This document shows positions 16,261-24,287 of a stretch of 64,000 bases of DNA, piece by piece. The notes under the pieces are model-generated. The model was not told the origin of the DNA, did not search any database, and saw only the letters and a program-made list of their open reading frames with translations. How positions within the stretch are numbered: the first letter of the stretch is position 1; every line of letters begins with the position of its first letter. Position numbers and translations under genes: made by a program. Source of the stretch: Neorhizobium sp. SOG26 (GTDB taxonomy: Bacteria; Pseudomonadota; Alphaproteobacteria; Rhizobiales; Rhizobiaceae); contig NZ_CP025512.1 in assembly GCF_003491345.1 (NCBI RefSeq), positions 2,418,001-2,482,000 of the forward strand, in the 5' to 3' direction.

Positions 16261-16941
16261 CCGGGCACGACGCGCCATATCCTCGCGCGCCAGCTTCAGA
16301 AGCCGGATCACCTCCTGGTCATCGACCTGGTCGAAGTCGTCGTAGAAGAGGCTGACGCCATCAAGCCGCTCCGGTGTGGCAAGGCACGTCACCTGTTCCA
16401 CCTCCTGGCTAAGCAGTTCAACAACAGCGGCGGGCGCAACCGGTACGGCGACATGGATGCTGGATACGCCGATCTCCCTGAGCCGTGCAATGGCGGCGCG
16501 TATCGACACGCCGTTCGCGACGCCATCATCGACAAGCACGATCGGGCGTCCAGCATGATCCGGCGTCTTGTCGGCATCCTCGCCGAGATACATCCGGCGG
16601 CGGCGGTCGATCTCCGCAAGCTGGCGGTCGCGTTCAGCCGCGATATAGCCCGGTGGTAGCTGGAATTGCCGCGCGGCTTCCTCGCTCACCACCACATGCG
16701 GCTCGCGCCCATGGACGACGGCGCCGATGCCGATTTCAGGATGCCCCGGCGCACCAATCTTTCGGACGATCAGGACATGCAGCGGCGCGGCAAGCCGCTG
16801 CGCGATCTCGAAGCCCACGGGCACGCCGCCACGCGGCAGGGCCACCACCACCGGGTCACGGAGGTCGCTGGCCAGAAGCGCTTCTGCGAGCTGCCGTCCG
16901 GCATCTGCTCGGTTGGAAAAAGTAGAGCGTTGCGCAAGCAT
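16237..16941 (-). CDS. Phosphoribosyltransferase-domain protein
   Basis: The 234-aa protein has the type I PRPP-binding loop IVLVDDGVANGVSIRAA, the N-terminal stretch VVALPRGGVPVGFEIA and a hood region with VRKIGAPGHPEIGIGAV. Proteins of this type are stand-alone, often stress-associated phosphoribosyltransferase-fold proteins of uncertain substrate rather than purine-salvage enzymes. Its 3' end overlaps the convergent ybhP-like gene by 24 bp. A GGAAC-N17-GGTT element lies about 85 bp upstream. Confidence 0.85.
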   Translation of the reverse strand: MLAQRSTFSNRADAGRQLAEALLASDLRDPVVVALPRGGVPVGFEIAQRLAAPLHVLIVRKIGAPGHPEIGIGAVVHGREPHVVVSEEAARQFQLPPGYIAAERDRQLAEIDRRRRMYLGEDADKTPDHAGRPIVLVDDGVANGVSIRAAIARLREIGVSSIHVAVPVAPAAVVELLSQEVEQVTCLATPERLDGVSLFYDDFDQVDDQEVIRLLKLAREDMARRARSDVHRGE

Positions 16942-17022
16942 GTCATCCTCCCAGACCCGCCGGTCATGTCATTCGGTCATCGAAATCAGACCTGCAACGT
17001 CGACACCCGGGGCGGGTTCGTC

Positions 17023-17048
17023 AACCTTTGGGAGGAAGACCGGGTTCC
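17023..17048 (-). promoter_or_regulatory. EcfG/RpoE2-type general stress promoter (phosphoribosyltransferase gene)
   Basis: On the minus strand GGAAC (17048-17044), 17 bases, GGTT (17026-17023). It would give a leader of about 75 bases before the gene starting at 16941. Confidence 0.5.
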
Positions 17049-17078
17049 ACACCCGGCCCTCGTTTCGGATCCACCGGC

Positions 17079-17336
17079 TTAGCCGCGACCCTTGTTGTGT
17101 TCGCTTTCCTGGTTGTGCCCGCGAATGATCGATGGATCGTCGTTCATCGAAACGTCTGCGGCACGCATGTCGAGGTTGTCGCCGCGACGGAAGGCGTCAC
17201 GCGCCTCGTCGCTGCGCTTCAGATCAGTTTCAGCATCGAAATCCTTGCCGGCATTGGCCGTGTTGATCTGCTTTTCAAGGATCGCGCGCTGTTGCTGGTG
17301 GGTCTTGGTGCCCTGCAGGTTCTTGTCGACTTGCAT
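17079..17336 (-). CDS. Small hydrophilic protein, unknown function
   Basis: The 85-aa protein starts behind AGGAGG. It is highly charged (Lys, Asp, Arg, Gln, Asn) with no hydrophobic segment, beginning MQVDKNLQGTKTHQQQ. It is the last of three same-strand small genes (17879 to 17079) with short gaps (18 and 48 bp), probably one transcript under the stress promoter at 17911-17935. Function unknown. Confidence 0.65.
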   Translation of the reverse strand: MQVDKNLQGTKTHQQQRAILEKQINTANAGKDFDAETDLKRSDEARDAFRRGDNLDMRAADVSMNDDPSIIRGHNQESEHNKGRG

Positions 17337-17354
17337 TGAAAAACCTCCTTTGGC

Positions 17355-17561
17355 TTATTTGTTGGCGCGGCCGCGCTGGTCAGGATCAACGCCACCGAAG
17401 CGATGGGTGTCGTTTGCGACATCACCTTCCTCGGTGTTTTCGCCTGCGATCGCTTCATCTCCGGTAAAGCGGTTTAGGCCCTTCGACTGGCCGATGCCGG
17501 GGTCATTGCGCAGGTCGGCATCGCTCGGCGTGTGCGTCTTGAAGTGCTTGGACGTGGACAT
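17355..17561 (-). CDS. Small hydrophilic protein, unknown function
   Basis: The 68-aa product begins MSTSKHFKTHTPSDADLRND. The second of two adjacent ATGs is chosen because GGAGG then lies six bases upstream. It is rich in Asp, Gly, Asn and Thr, with no membrane segment. It is the middle gene of the three-gene set with 17079 and 17610. Confidence 0.6.
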   Translation of the reverse strand: MSTSKHFKTHTPSDADLRNDPGIGQSKGLNRFTGDEAIAGENTEEGDVANDTHRFGGVDPDQRGRANK

Positions 17562-17609
17562 CATGGTCCTCCTTGGCTCTGGTTCTGTCGCGCGAGGTGA
17601 CGCGCGGCC

Positions 17610-17879
17610 TCAGTGCTTCGTGCGGGACACGAATTTGTTGAAGCGGCTCGTCTTGCCGGCTTCGGTCTCTTCCTGGAAAAGGAATGCCAGCTTGTTTTCG
17701 TCAAAGATCGAGAAGAAGTCGTCCCATTCGATTTCTTCCAGCGAGTCTTCCGGCTTGCCGAAATCGACGCGTAAAAGGCCACCTTCACCGGCGCCCTTGA
17801 CGCGAGCCGGATGGCCGCCACGTTCTTCAATCCATTGGCGAATCTGCTTGTGATCGGTGGTTTCGACTGCCTTGCTCAT
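17610..17879 (-). CDS. Small conserved protein, unknown function (stress-type promoter)
   Basis: The 89-aa protein starts at the ATG at 17879 behind AAAGGAG; the frame is open upstream but lacks a ribosome site. It opens with [19 protein letters not shown] and contains an acidic, aromatic part with [15 protein letters not shown] and LAFLFQEE. This looks like a small folded domain found as a stand-alone protein in rhizobia. It is the first gene of the three-gene set and has a GGAAC-N16-GGTT promoter with a leader of about 25 bases. Confidence 0.75.
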   Translation of the reverse strand: MSKAVETTDHKQIRQWIEERGGHPARVKGAGEGGLLRVDFGKPEDSLEEIEWDDFFSIFDENKLAFLFQEETEAGKTSRFNKFVSRTKH

Positions 17880-17910
17880 GGCCGGTTCTCCTTTCCTCGT
17901 GTGAAAGCAG

Positions 17911-17935
17911 AACCGGAACACCATGCTTATGTTCC
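17911..17935 (-). promoter_or_regulatory. EcfG/RpoE2-type general stress promoter (17879-17079 gene set)
   Basis: On the minus strand GGAAC (17935-17931), 16 bases, GGTT (17914-17911). The spacing to the start codon at 17879 fits a leader of about 25 bases with AAAGGAG. Confidence 0.65.
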
Positions 17936-17979
17936 GCGATTTACGCGGCGCCTTTGACGCAAATCTGCCAAGTTTCCTT

Positions 17980-18004
17980 GGAACAAAACTCACGAACTCG
18001 TGTT
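17980..18004 (+). promoter_or_regulatory. Plus-strand general stress promoter with no downstream gene
   Basis: GGAAC (17980-17984), 16 bases, TGTT (18001-18004). It points into a region with no plus-strand gene but with a strong intrinsic terminator about 65 bp on. Confidence 0.5.
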
Positions 18005-18010
18005 CAAGCC

Positions 18011-18099
18011 GTGTCGCACGCGTGACCTCCATACGTACGACAGCGTCATAAGTACCCTCCCCAACTGGCGCTTCCCTGCCCGGGAAGCGCCGTTCTTTT
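18011..18099 (+). ncRNA. Candidate stress-induced small RNA of about 90 nt
   Basis: The limits are inferred from the promoter at 17980-18004 and the terminator ending near 18099. The genes on both sides are on the minus strand, so the terminator has no protein-gene partner. The single-stranded part before the hairpin carries ACCTCC and ACCCTCCCC, C-rich stretches able to pair with Shine-Dalgarno sites, as in several alphaproteobacterial trans-acting sRNAs. I found no open frame with a ribosome site in it. It is not assigned to a known family. Confidence 0.5.
18067..18099 (+). terminator. Intrinsic terminator of the candidate sRNA
   Basis: GGCGCTTCCC and GGGAAGCGCC form a perfect 10-bp stem with loop TGCCC, followed by GTTCTTTT. 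The T-rich side is on the plus strand only; the minus-strand side lacks a T-tract, so it does not serve the XRE gene's neighbours. Confidence 0.75.
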
Positions 18100-18104
18100 A
18101 TCGA

Positions 18105-18665
18105 TCATCTGCGCGTCAGCGCGATGAGATAACGGGTGGCTTCTGGCGTCGGATTGAAGAACACGCAGTCGGCCGGCGGGCCGAGCATCAGGCAATCGCC
18201 CTGCCCCAGGTGATGAAGCGTCGGACCCTCCTGGAAATCGAGTTTCCCATCCAGAACCCAAATCTGCTGTTGCTGGAAGGCGAAGGCGGCTGCCGGATAA
18301 GGCACCCGCACGCCCGGCGGCAGGACCACCTCGAGAAGCTCGACCAGCGCGTTGGGAGGCGAGACCGCGCGGCGTGTATAACCAGTCTCCGGGTCGGTCC
18401 AGATGGGCTGCTCGGCAGAGAAGCTGAGGCGTTGCTCCTGCCGTTCCGCCAGCGCCAGCAGCACGGACAGCGGCAGCCCGAACGCTCCAGACAGGCGGCC
18501 AAGCACGGTGGCCGTCGGGCTCGCCTCCATCCGCTCGATCTTGCTGATCATCGCCTTCGAGACGCCGGACCGCTCTCCGAGCTCCGCCAGCGACCAGCCG
18601 CGCTGTTCCCGCTCCAGCTTCAGCCGGGCGGCGATGGCATGAACTGGGTCCGGATCAGCTGACAT
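18105..18665 (-). CDS. XRE-family regulator with C-terminal cupin domain
   Basis: The 186-aa protein has an N-terminal helix-turn-helix (about 10-65; WSLAELGERSGVSKAMISKIE) and a C-terminal cupin (about 105-180) with VVLPPGVRVPYPAAA and LHHLGQGDCLMLGPP. This is the usual architecture of small-molecule-sensing repressors of catabolic genes. It is divergent from the LLM monooxygenase gene, and a long inverted repeat lies between them. Autoregulation and control of the monooxygenase-MFS pair are the likely roles. Confidence 0.9.
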   Translation of the reverse strand: MSADPDPVHAIAARLKLEREQRGWSLAELGERSGVSKAMISKIERMEASPTATVLGRLSGAFGLPLSVLLALAERQEQRLSFSAEQPIWTDPETGYTRRAVSPPNALVELLEVVLPPGVRVPYPAAAFAFQQQQIWVLDGKLDFQEGPTLHHLGQGDCLMLGPPADCVFFNPTPEATRYLIALTRR

Positions 18666-18687
18666 CCTGCTTGCCTTCCATTGATCG

Positions 18688-18719
18688 TCTTATATAGTGG
18701 ACGACGTAGTCATATAAGA
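18688..18719. promoter_or_regulatory. Inverted repeat, candidate XRE-cupin operator
   Basis: TCTTATAT and ATATAAGA are perfect 8-bp arms separated by 16 bp, in the 94-bp divergent promoter region. The AT-rich arms stand out in GC-rich DNA and cover the expected promoter positions of both genes. Confidence 0.55.
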
Positions 18720-18759
18720 GACAGCCCGTATCTTCAACGGCAAGGATCAAGGGAACAGC

Positions 18760-20121
18760 ATGGCACGCGAAATCCGGTTCAACGCCTTCGACATGAACAC
18801 GGTCGGCCATATTCAGCAAGGCCTTTGGGCGCATCCGCGCGACCAGTCGCATCGTTATGCGGAGCTTCATTACTGGACCGACTATGCGAGAAAACTTGAG
18901 GCCGGGCTGTTCGACGGGATCTTCCTGGCCGATGTTGTGGGCGTCAACGATGTCTATGGCGGCAGCGCCGACGCAGCGATTCGGGGCGCGGTGCAACTGC
19001 CGGTCAATGATCCGATGATGATCGTGCCGGCAATGGCCGCGGTGACGCAGCACCTTGCTTTCGGCATCACCGTCAACCTCACCTACGAGCCGCCCTTCCT
19101 GTTTGCGCGGCGCATGTCCACCCTCGACCACCTCACCGGCGGCCGGATCGGCTGGAACATCGTCACCGGTTATCTCGACAGCGCCGCCAAGGCGATAGGG
19201 CTGGACGGCATTGCTGCCCACGACGACCGATACGACCTCGCCGACGAATATATGGAGATCATGTATCGGCTGTGGGAAGGCAGCTGGGAAGATGACGCGG
19301 TGCTCTTCGACCGCGCCAACCGGATTTATGCGGACGCGGCCAAGGTCCACAAGATCCACCATGAGGGGAAGCAGTACCGGCTGGACGCGATGCATCTATG
19401 CGCCCCCTCGCCGCAGCGCACCCCGGTGCTCTACCAAGCCGGTTCATCGACCCGCGGGCGCCAGTTCGCCGCCACCCATGCCGAATGTGTTTTCGTCAAC
19501 GGCCAGAAGGTCGAGGGGGTGAAGGCGATCGTCGACGATATCCGCAGCCGCGCCGTAACCTACGGCCGCAACGAGGACGATCTTCAGGTCTTCGTCGGCG
19601 CGACGATCGTTACCGGCCGAACCGAAAAGGAAGCGCGCGAAAAATTCGAGGATTATCGCGCCTTTGCAAGTTCCGAAGGCGCGCTCGTGCATGCGGCGGC
19701 CTCGCTCGGTATTGATTTTTCCAAATACGATCTCGACGAGCCGGTCGAGACCGGCAAGAGTTCCGCGATCGTCTCGAATGTCGAGGCGATGACCCGCACC
19801 GCCGGACCACAATGGACAAAGCGCAAGCTCCTGGAGCAGATGGTGCTCGGCAGCCGCCAGGCGCCGATGGTCGGCTCTGCAGAACAGATCGCCGACAATC
19901 TGGCCGCGTGGATGGATGAGGCCGGCGTCGACGGCTTCAACCTGTCGCGCACCGTGGTGCCGGAATGTTTCGACGACATCATCGAACTGGTGATCCCGAT
20001 CCTGCAGGAGCGCGGGCTCTACAAGACCGCCTACAGCGACGGGACCTTGCGCGAGAAGCTGTTTGGCACGCCACGGCTGGCAGACCGGCACGTTGCGGCG
20101 AAATATCGGACCGCGAGATGA
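18760..20121 (+). CDS. LLM-class flavin-dependent monooxygenase (NtaA/SnaA/DszA type)
   Basis: The 453-aa protein has the hallmarks of the NtaA/SnaA/SoxA(DszA) subgroup: an N-terminal beta strand with FNAFDMNTVGHIQQGLW, the segment HRYAELHYWTDYARKLEAG, GRIGWNIVTGYLDSAAKAIG, and YQAGSSTRGRQFAATHAE. These enzymes use FMNH2 from a separate reductase to oxidise chelators, thio-compounds or sulfones. No flavin reductase adjoins it. The next gene, 16 bp downstream, is an MFS transporter, suggesting import and oxidation of one compound. The substrate cannot be named. Confidence 0.9.
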   Translation: MAREIRFNAFDMNTVGHIQQGLWAHPRDQSHRYAELHYWTDYARKLEAGLFDGIFLADVVGVNDVYGGSADAAIRGAVQLPVNDPMMIVPAMAAVTQHLAFGITVNLTYEPPFLFARRMSTLDHLTGGRIGWNIVTGYLDSAAKAIGLDGIAAHDDRYDLADEYMEIMYRLWEGSWEDDAVLFDRANRIYADAAKVHKIHHEGKQYRLDAMHLCAPSPQRTPVLYQAGSSTRGRQFAATHAECVFVNGQKVEGVKAIVDDIRSRAVTYGRNEDDLQVFVGATIVTGRTEKEAREKFEDYRAFASSEGALVHAAASLGIDFSKYDLDEPVETGKSSAIVSNVEAMTRTAGPQWTKRKLLEQMVLGSRQAPMVGSAEQIADNLAAWMDEAGVDGFNLSRTVVPECFDDIIELVIPILQERGLYKTAYSDGTLREKLFGTPRLADRHVAAKYRTAR

Positions 20122-20137
20122 CTCGGTGGTGCGAGAC

Positions 20138-21370
20138 ATGACGGCGACCGCACAAGACGCCCCTGCCCCATACCGCTGGCGGATGCTGGCGGTGTTGTGC
20201 GGCGCGGTCGTGCTGTCTTTTTCAACGTGGTTTTCCGCCAATGCCGTCGCGCCGGAACTGATCCGGGCATGGTCGCTGAGCGAAGCCCAGGCGGCATGGC
20301 TGACCAACGGCGTGCAGATTGGTTTTGTGATCGGCGCGCTCGCGGCGAGTTTTTTCAACCTGCCCGACCTCGTGCGCATGAACCGTCTGATGGCGGGCTC
20401 CGGCCTGCTGGCAGCGCTGTCCAATGCCGCGATGCTGCTGGAGCCCGGCCCCGCGGGCTCCATCTTCTTCCGCGTCCTCACCGGCTTCGCCCTTGCCGGT
20501 GTATACCCGCCGGCGCTGAAGCTCGTCTCGACCTGGTTCATTTCCGGCCGCGGGTTGGCACTCGCCGGCGTGATTGGCGCGATTACTGCGGGATCCTCGC
20601 TGCCGCATCTCTTCCGTGGCATGTCATCGCTGGTCGATTGGCGACATGTACTGCTGCTGTCGAGCATGGCTGCACTGGCAAGCTCGCTTGTCTTCCTCCT
20701 GTGGACGCGCGAAGGCCCCTATCCATTCGGCAAGGCGGTGTTTGATCCGCGCCAGATCGGCCGGGTGCTGAAGGACCGCGACCTCCTGCTCGTCAACGGC
20801 GGGTACCTTGGCCACATGTGGGAGCTTTATGCGATGTGGGCGTGGCTGCTGGCTTACCTGACAGCAGCCCTCGACACCGACGGCACGGGCCTCAGCGCGC
20901 AGGCATCGCTGCTCACCTTTATTGCCGTCGCCGCCGGTGTGTTCGGCTGTTTTGCCGGCGGCATCCTGTCCGACCGTTTCGGCCGCACCGCCACCACGGC
21001 TGGCATGATGATCGTTTCCGGCACTTGCGCTTTGCTGATCGGCTTTGTCTTCGATGGTCCATTCTGGCTGCTGGCGCTGGTGGTGATCACCTGGGGCGTT
21101 TCGATCATCGGCGATTCCGCCCAGTTTTCCGCCGCCGTTACCGAGCTTGCCGACCGCAGCTATATCGGCACGGCGCTGTCACTGCAGATGGGCATGGGCT
21201 TTGCGCTCACCATCCTGATGATCTGGGCGCTGCCGCACCTGGCATCACTCTTCGGCGGCTGGCGATGGACTTTCGCGGTGCTGGCGATCGGCCCGGCATT
21301 TGGCGCCGCCTCCATGCTGCTTTTGAGGACGAGGCCGGAAGCCAGACGGCTCGCCGGCGGCAAGCGCTGA
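20138..21370 (+). CDS. MFS transporter
   Basis: The 410-aa protein has about 12 hydrophobic segments and MFS-type motifs, including GGILSDRFGRTATTAGMM between segments 8 and 9. The start at 20138 is chosen as the first ATG after the LLM stop; the frame is open upstream only as a shadow of that gene. The N-terminal half (WFSANAVAPELIRAW) resembles anion or nitrate/nitrite-type MFS carriers. It probably carries the LLM substrate. Confidence 0.88.
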   Translation: MTATAQDAPAPYRWRMLAVLCGAVVLSFSTWFSANAVAPELIRAWSLSEAQAAWLTNGVQIGFVIGALAASFFNLPDLVRMNRLMAGSGLLAALSNAAMLLEPGPAGSIFFRVLTGFALAGVYPPALKLVSTWFISGRGLALAGVIGAITAGSSLPHLFRGMSSLVDWRHVLLLSSMAALASSLVFLLWTREGPYPFGKAVFDPRQIGRVLKDRDLLLVNGGYLGHMWELYAMWAWLLAYLTAALDTDGTGLSAQASLLTFIAVAAGVFGCFAGGILSDRFGRTATTAGMMIVSGTCALLIGFVFDGPFWLLALVVITWGVSIIGDSAQFSAAVTELADRSYIGTALSLQMGMGFALTILMIWALPHLASLFGGWRWTFAVLAIGPAFGAASMLLLRTRPEARRLAGGKR

Positions 21371-21455
21371 TCGGTTCTTACCCGTTTGCCCTTGGGTTTG
21401 CTCCGCGCATTAGCATTTGCTAGAGCCTGCGGTGATTTGAGCCGAAGGAACCATC

Positions 21456-22661
21456 ATGCGCTATGCCTCGATCACCGACCGTCTTGCCCATCTCGGCTCC
21501 GGCCGATGGGCGCTTCACCTGACTGCACGGCGCATGAAGGCGGCGGGCGATGACATCATCGAGCTGACAATCGGCGAGCCGGATGTTGCCCCCGACAAGG
21601 CGCTGCTCGATGAGGCAGCGCGCGCCATGTATGCCGGGCGCACACGTTATTCCAACGGCCGTGGCGAGCCACCGGTGCTGCAGGCGCTGGTCGATAAATA
21701 TTCGACGCGCCGGCCAGGCGTCACCGAGCGCAACTTCCTGTGCTTTCCCGGCACCCAGACGGCTCTTTATGGCGTGATGACCGGGCTGGTGGAAGCCGGC
21801 GACGGTGTGCTGGTGGGCGATCCGTTATACGCGACCTACGAGGGCGTCATCGCCTCGACCGGCGCGCACATGACCCCCGTGCCGCTGCGGCCGGAAAAGA
21901 AGTTCCACCTGCAGGCCGAAGACCTGGAGCGGGCAATCACGCCCGAAGCCCGCGTGCTGCTGCTCAACACGCCGCATAACCCGACAGGGGCCGTGCTGAC
22001 GGCGTCAGAGATTGCCGCAATCGGCGAGATTTGCCGCAAGCACGACCTGTGGATCGTTTGCGACGAGGTCTACGAGCAGCTGATCTTCGAAGGCATCCCC
22101 TTCGCATCACCTTTCGACATGCCGGAACTGGCGGAACGCACGATCGTCGTTTCCTCCATCTCCAAGTCGCATGCCGCACCGGGTTTCCGCAGCGGCTGGG
22201 CCGCCGGTCCGGAGGAATTCTGCGAGAAGCTGTTGCCGGTTTCCGAGACCATGCTGTTCGGCGTGCAGCCCTTCATCGCCGACATGACGGCGTTGGCGCT
22301 GTCCGAACAGTTCGATACGGCGGACGTGATGCGGGAAAACTACCGCCGTCGCGCGGCGATCGTCGAGAAGGCCTTCACCGGCAGCAATCTGGTGAAGCCG
22401 ATGCCGCCGGAAGGTGGCATGTTCATCCTTCTCGATGTCACCGCGACCGGCCTCAATGGCGAGGAGTTTGCCTGGGAACTGCTGCGCGAGGAGAAGGTGG
22501 CGGTCATGCCCGGCACATCCTTCGGTGACCAGGCGGCCGGCTTCCTGCGCATTTCGCTGACCGTGCCGGACGATGTGCTGGCAACGGCGATGGCTCGGGT
22601 CGGCGAGCTTGCGGGCCGTATCGCGACCCGCAACGCCGAAGCACCGCTGCACGTTCGCTAA
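21456..22661 (+). CDS. PLP-dependent aminotransferase, class I/II
   Basis: The 401-aa fold-type I aminotransferase has the PLP lysine in VVSSISKSHAAPGFRSGW, the NTPHNPTGAVL loop, CDEVYEQL and a C-terminal Arg in FLRISLTV that should bind the substrate carboxylate. It resembles aspartate- or arginine-pyruvate-type transaminases. It lies 85 bp after the MFS gene and may belong to the same transcript. It converges tightly (3 bp) with the following small gene. Confidence 0.9.
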   Translation: MRYASITDRLAHLGSGRWALHLTARRMKAAGDDIIELTIGEPDVAPDKALLDEAARAMYAGRTRYSNGRGEPPVLQALVDKYSTRRPGVTERNFLCFPGTQTALYGVMTGLVEAGDGVLVGDPLYATYEGVIASTGAHMTPVPLRPEKKFHLQAEDLERAITPEARVLLLNTPHNPTGAVLTASEIAAIGEICRKHDLWIVCDEVYEQLIFEGIPFASPFDMPELAERTIVVSSISKSHAAPGFRSGWAAGPEEFCEKLLPVSETMLFGVQPFIADMTALALSEQFDTADVMRENYRRRAAIVEKAFTGSNLVKPMPPEGGMFILLDVTATGLNGEEFAWELLREEKVAVMPGTSFGDQAAGFLRISLTVPDDVLATAMARVGELAGRIATRNAEAPLHVR

Positions 22662-22664
22662 GCG

Positions 22665-22946
22665 TTACGCGTCTCGCGGCTTGGTCTGCCGGTTCACGGC
22701 ATCCGAGGCGGTCTCGATGTCGTAAGGCATGGAATGTGTGCCGCCGCCATCACCGGCGTCGGCGACGCGCCCGCTCAGGTCGCTGGTGCCGTCGGCACCC
22801 CAGACCTTGCGTGCCTTGTTGAGGTCTTTCGATGTCGGATCGCCGCCCTGCTTATGCGGCACCTCTCCGGTGCCTGAGCTTTTTGCAATGTCAGGCTCGT
22901 GACCACCGAAGTTCGTCGGGCCGGAATTGATGTCCTTGTCTTCCAT
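22665..22946 (-). CDS. Small hydrophilic protein with general-stress promoter
   Basis: The 93-aa product begins MEDKDINSGPTNFGGHEPD; the start is fixed by AAGGAGG seven bases upstream, though the frame extends 15 codons further. It is rich in Gly, Asp, Lys and Thr, and probably disordered. A GGAAC-N16-GGTT element gives a leader of about 20 bases. Function unknown. Confidence 0.7.
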   Translation of the reverse strand: MEDKDINSGPTNFGGHEPDIAKSSGTGEVPHKQGGDPTSKDLNKARKVWGADGTSDLSGRVADAGDGGGTHSMPYDIETASDAVNRQTKPRDA

Positions 22947-22972
22947 CGGATCCTCCTTGGGTTCAAGGGGAG

Positions 22973-22997
22973 AACCAGTGGGCTTCGGCATCGTTCC
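22973..22997 (-). promoter_or_regulatory. EcfG/RpoE2-type general stress promoter (small gene at 22946)
   Basis: On the minus strand GGAAC (22997-22993), 16 bases, GGTT (22976-22973). It is placed just downstream of the DUF763 gene and gives the next gene its own promoter. Confidence 0.65.
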
Positions 22998-23000
22998 CGT

Positions 23001-24260
23001 TCAGCCGCGGCGGCGCTCCACGTCATCAGCCGGCGGCGGCTCGAAGCCGAAGACACTGCGGCCGCCCCAGTCATGCGAGCGGTGGAACTCGCCGGCGATG
23101 ATTTCCTTAAGGTCCGGACCCGTTACGTAACGCTCCAGCTGGCGGGCCTGGTCGTCAAGACGTCTGAGCGCCTGCATCTGCTCCTGCTGGCCGAGCCTTG
23201 CCTTGGAGACGGCGGACTTCATCACCCGGATCGTCTCGTCATAGACCCTGATCGGCACCGGAAAAGGCTCGCGATCCTTGCCGCCGTGGGCGAGCGAGAA
23301 CCGCGCTGGGTCGGAGAAGCGGCACGGTGCACCATGCACCACTTCGGCGACCATGGCGAGCGCGCTGACCGTGCGGGCGCCGACGCCCGGCGTCAGAAGC
23401 AGTTGCTCGAAATCTTCCGGCCCGCGATCGGCGGCCGCCGCGAGCGTTCCGTGCAGCCGCCGCATGTTGACGTCTTCCTCGCGGACATCGTGATGCGCCG
23501 GCATGATGAGGTGCGGCAGCATGGGCTGCGCCGTCTCCTTTGCCTTCAGGCCCTGATCAAGTGCAATGACCTCGCGCACGATGCGGTCCGGCCCAAGTGT
23601 CGCCAGGAGATCGAGTTGCCCCTTGCGCGAGGCTTCGGCGCGTTTGTCGGCGAGGTTGACGATCTCGCCCTGCCGGCGTCCCTCGATCGCCGCATGCGGC
23701 GAGTCAACGAAGCTGGTGATGCCTTCCGACAGCCAGTGGTAACGCCGCGCCTGCCGCCTGTCGCCATTCATGCCCTGCTGCACGACGACCCATTTGCCAT
23801 CATCGGTGACGATGAAGCCATGCAGGTAAAGGTCAAAGCCGTCCTGAACCGCAGCGCTATCGACCTTGGCGACCAGCCGGCTTGTCTGGGCAAGTGCCGA
23901 ACCATCGATGCCGACGCGGTTGCCGATGGCGATCAGTTCGTCCGGGGTGGCCCGAGAATTCTTGCCGCGACCGCCGCAGACATGGATGCCGAGTTCCCCG
24001 GCCATCGGCGTCAGGCCGCGCTTCAAGGCGCCGATGACGCTGGTGGTGATGCCGGAAGAGTGCCAGTCCATGCCCATGACGGAGCCGAAGGACTGGAACC
24101 AGAAGGGATGCGCCAGCCGCCGCAGCAGTTCGTCACGCCCATATTCCATGACGATTGCCTGGGTGATGACCGCGCCGAGCTTGGTCATACGCTCGCCGAG
24201 CCACCGGGGAACCCGGCCGCCATGAAGGGGAAGATCGGCACTGCCTGCGCGTTGAACCAT
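23001..24260 (-). CDS. DUF763 domain protein
   Basis: The 419-aa protein begins RAGSADLPLHGGRVPRWL and contains FGSVMGMDWHSSGITTSV, VCGGRGKNSRATPDEL and the motif TPGVGARTVSALAMVAE, which looks like a helix-hairpin-helix. These are typical of DUF763, a family of unknown function with a suggested nucleic-acid link because of the HhH-like motif. It follows the aminotransferase gene by 27 bp on the same strand. Confidence 0.88.
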   Translation of the reverse strand: MVQRAGSADLPLHGGRVPRWLGERMTKLGAVITQAIVMEYGRDELLRRLAHPFWFQSFGSVMGMDWHSSGITTSVIGALKRGLTPMAGELGIHVCGGRGKNSRATPDELIAIGNRVGIDGSALAQTSRLVAKVDSAAVQDGFDLYLHGFIVTDDGKWVVVQQGMNGDRRQARRYHWLSEGITSFVDSPHAAIEGRRQGEIVNLADKRAEASRKGQLDLLATLGPDRIVREVIALDQGLKAKETAQPMLPHLIMPAHHDVREEDVNMRRLHGTLAAAADRGPEDFEQLLLTPGVGARTVSALAMVAEVVHGAPCRFSDPARFSLAHGGKDREPFPVPIRVYDETIRVMKSAVSKARLGQQEQMQALRRLDDQARQLERYVTGPDLKEIIAGEFHRSHDWGGRSVFGFEPPPADDVERRRG

Positions 24261-24287
24261 CGCCCGCTTATATACGGGCGGCAGTCC

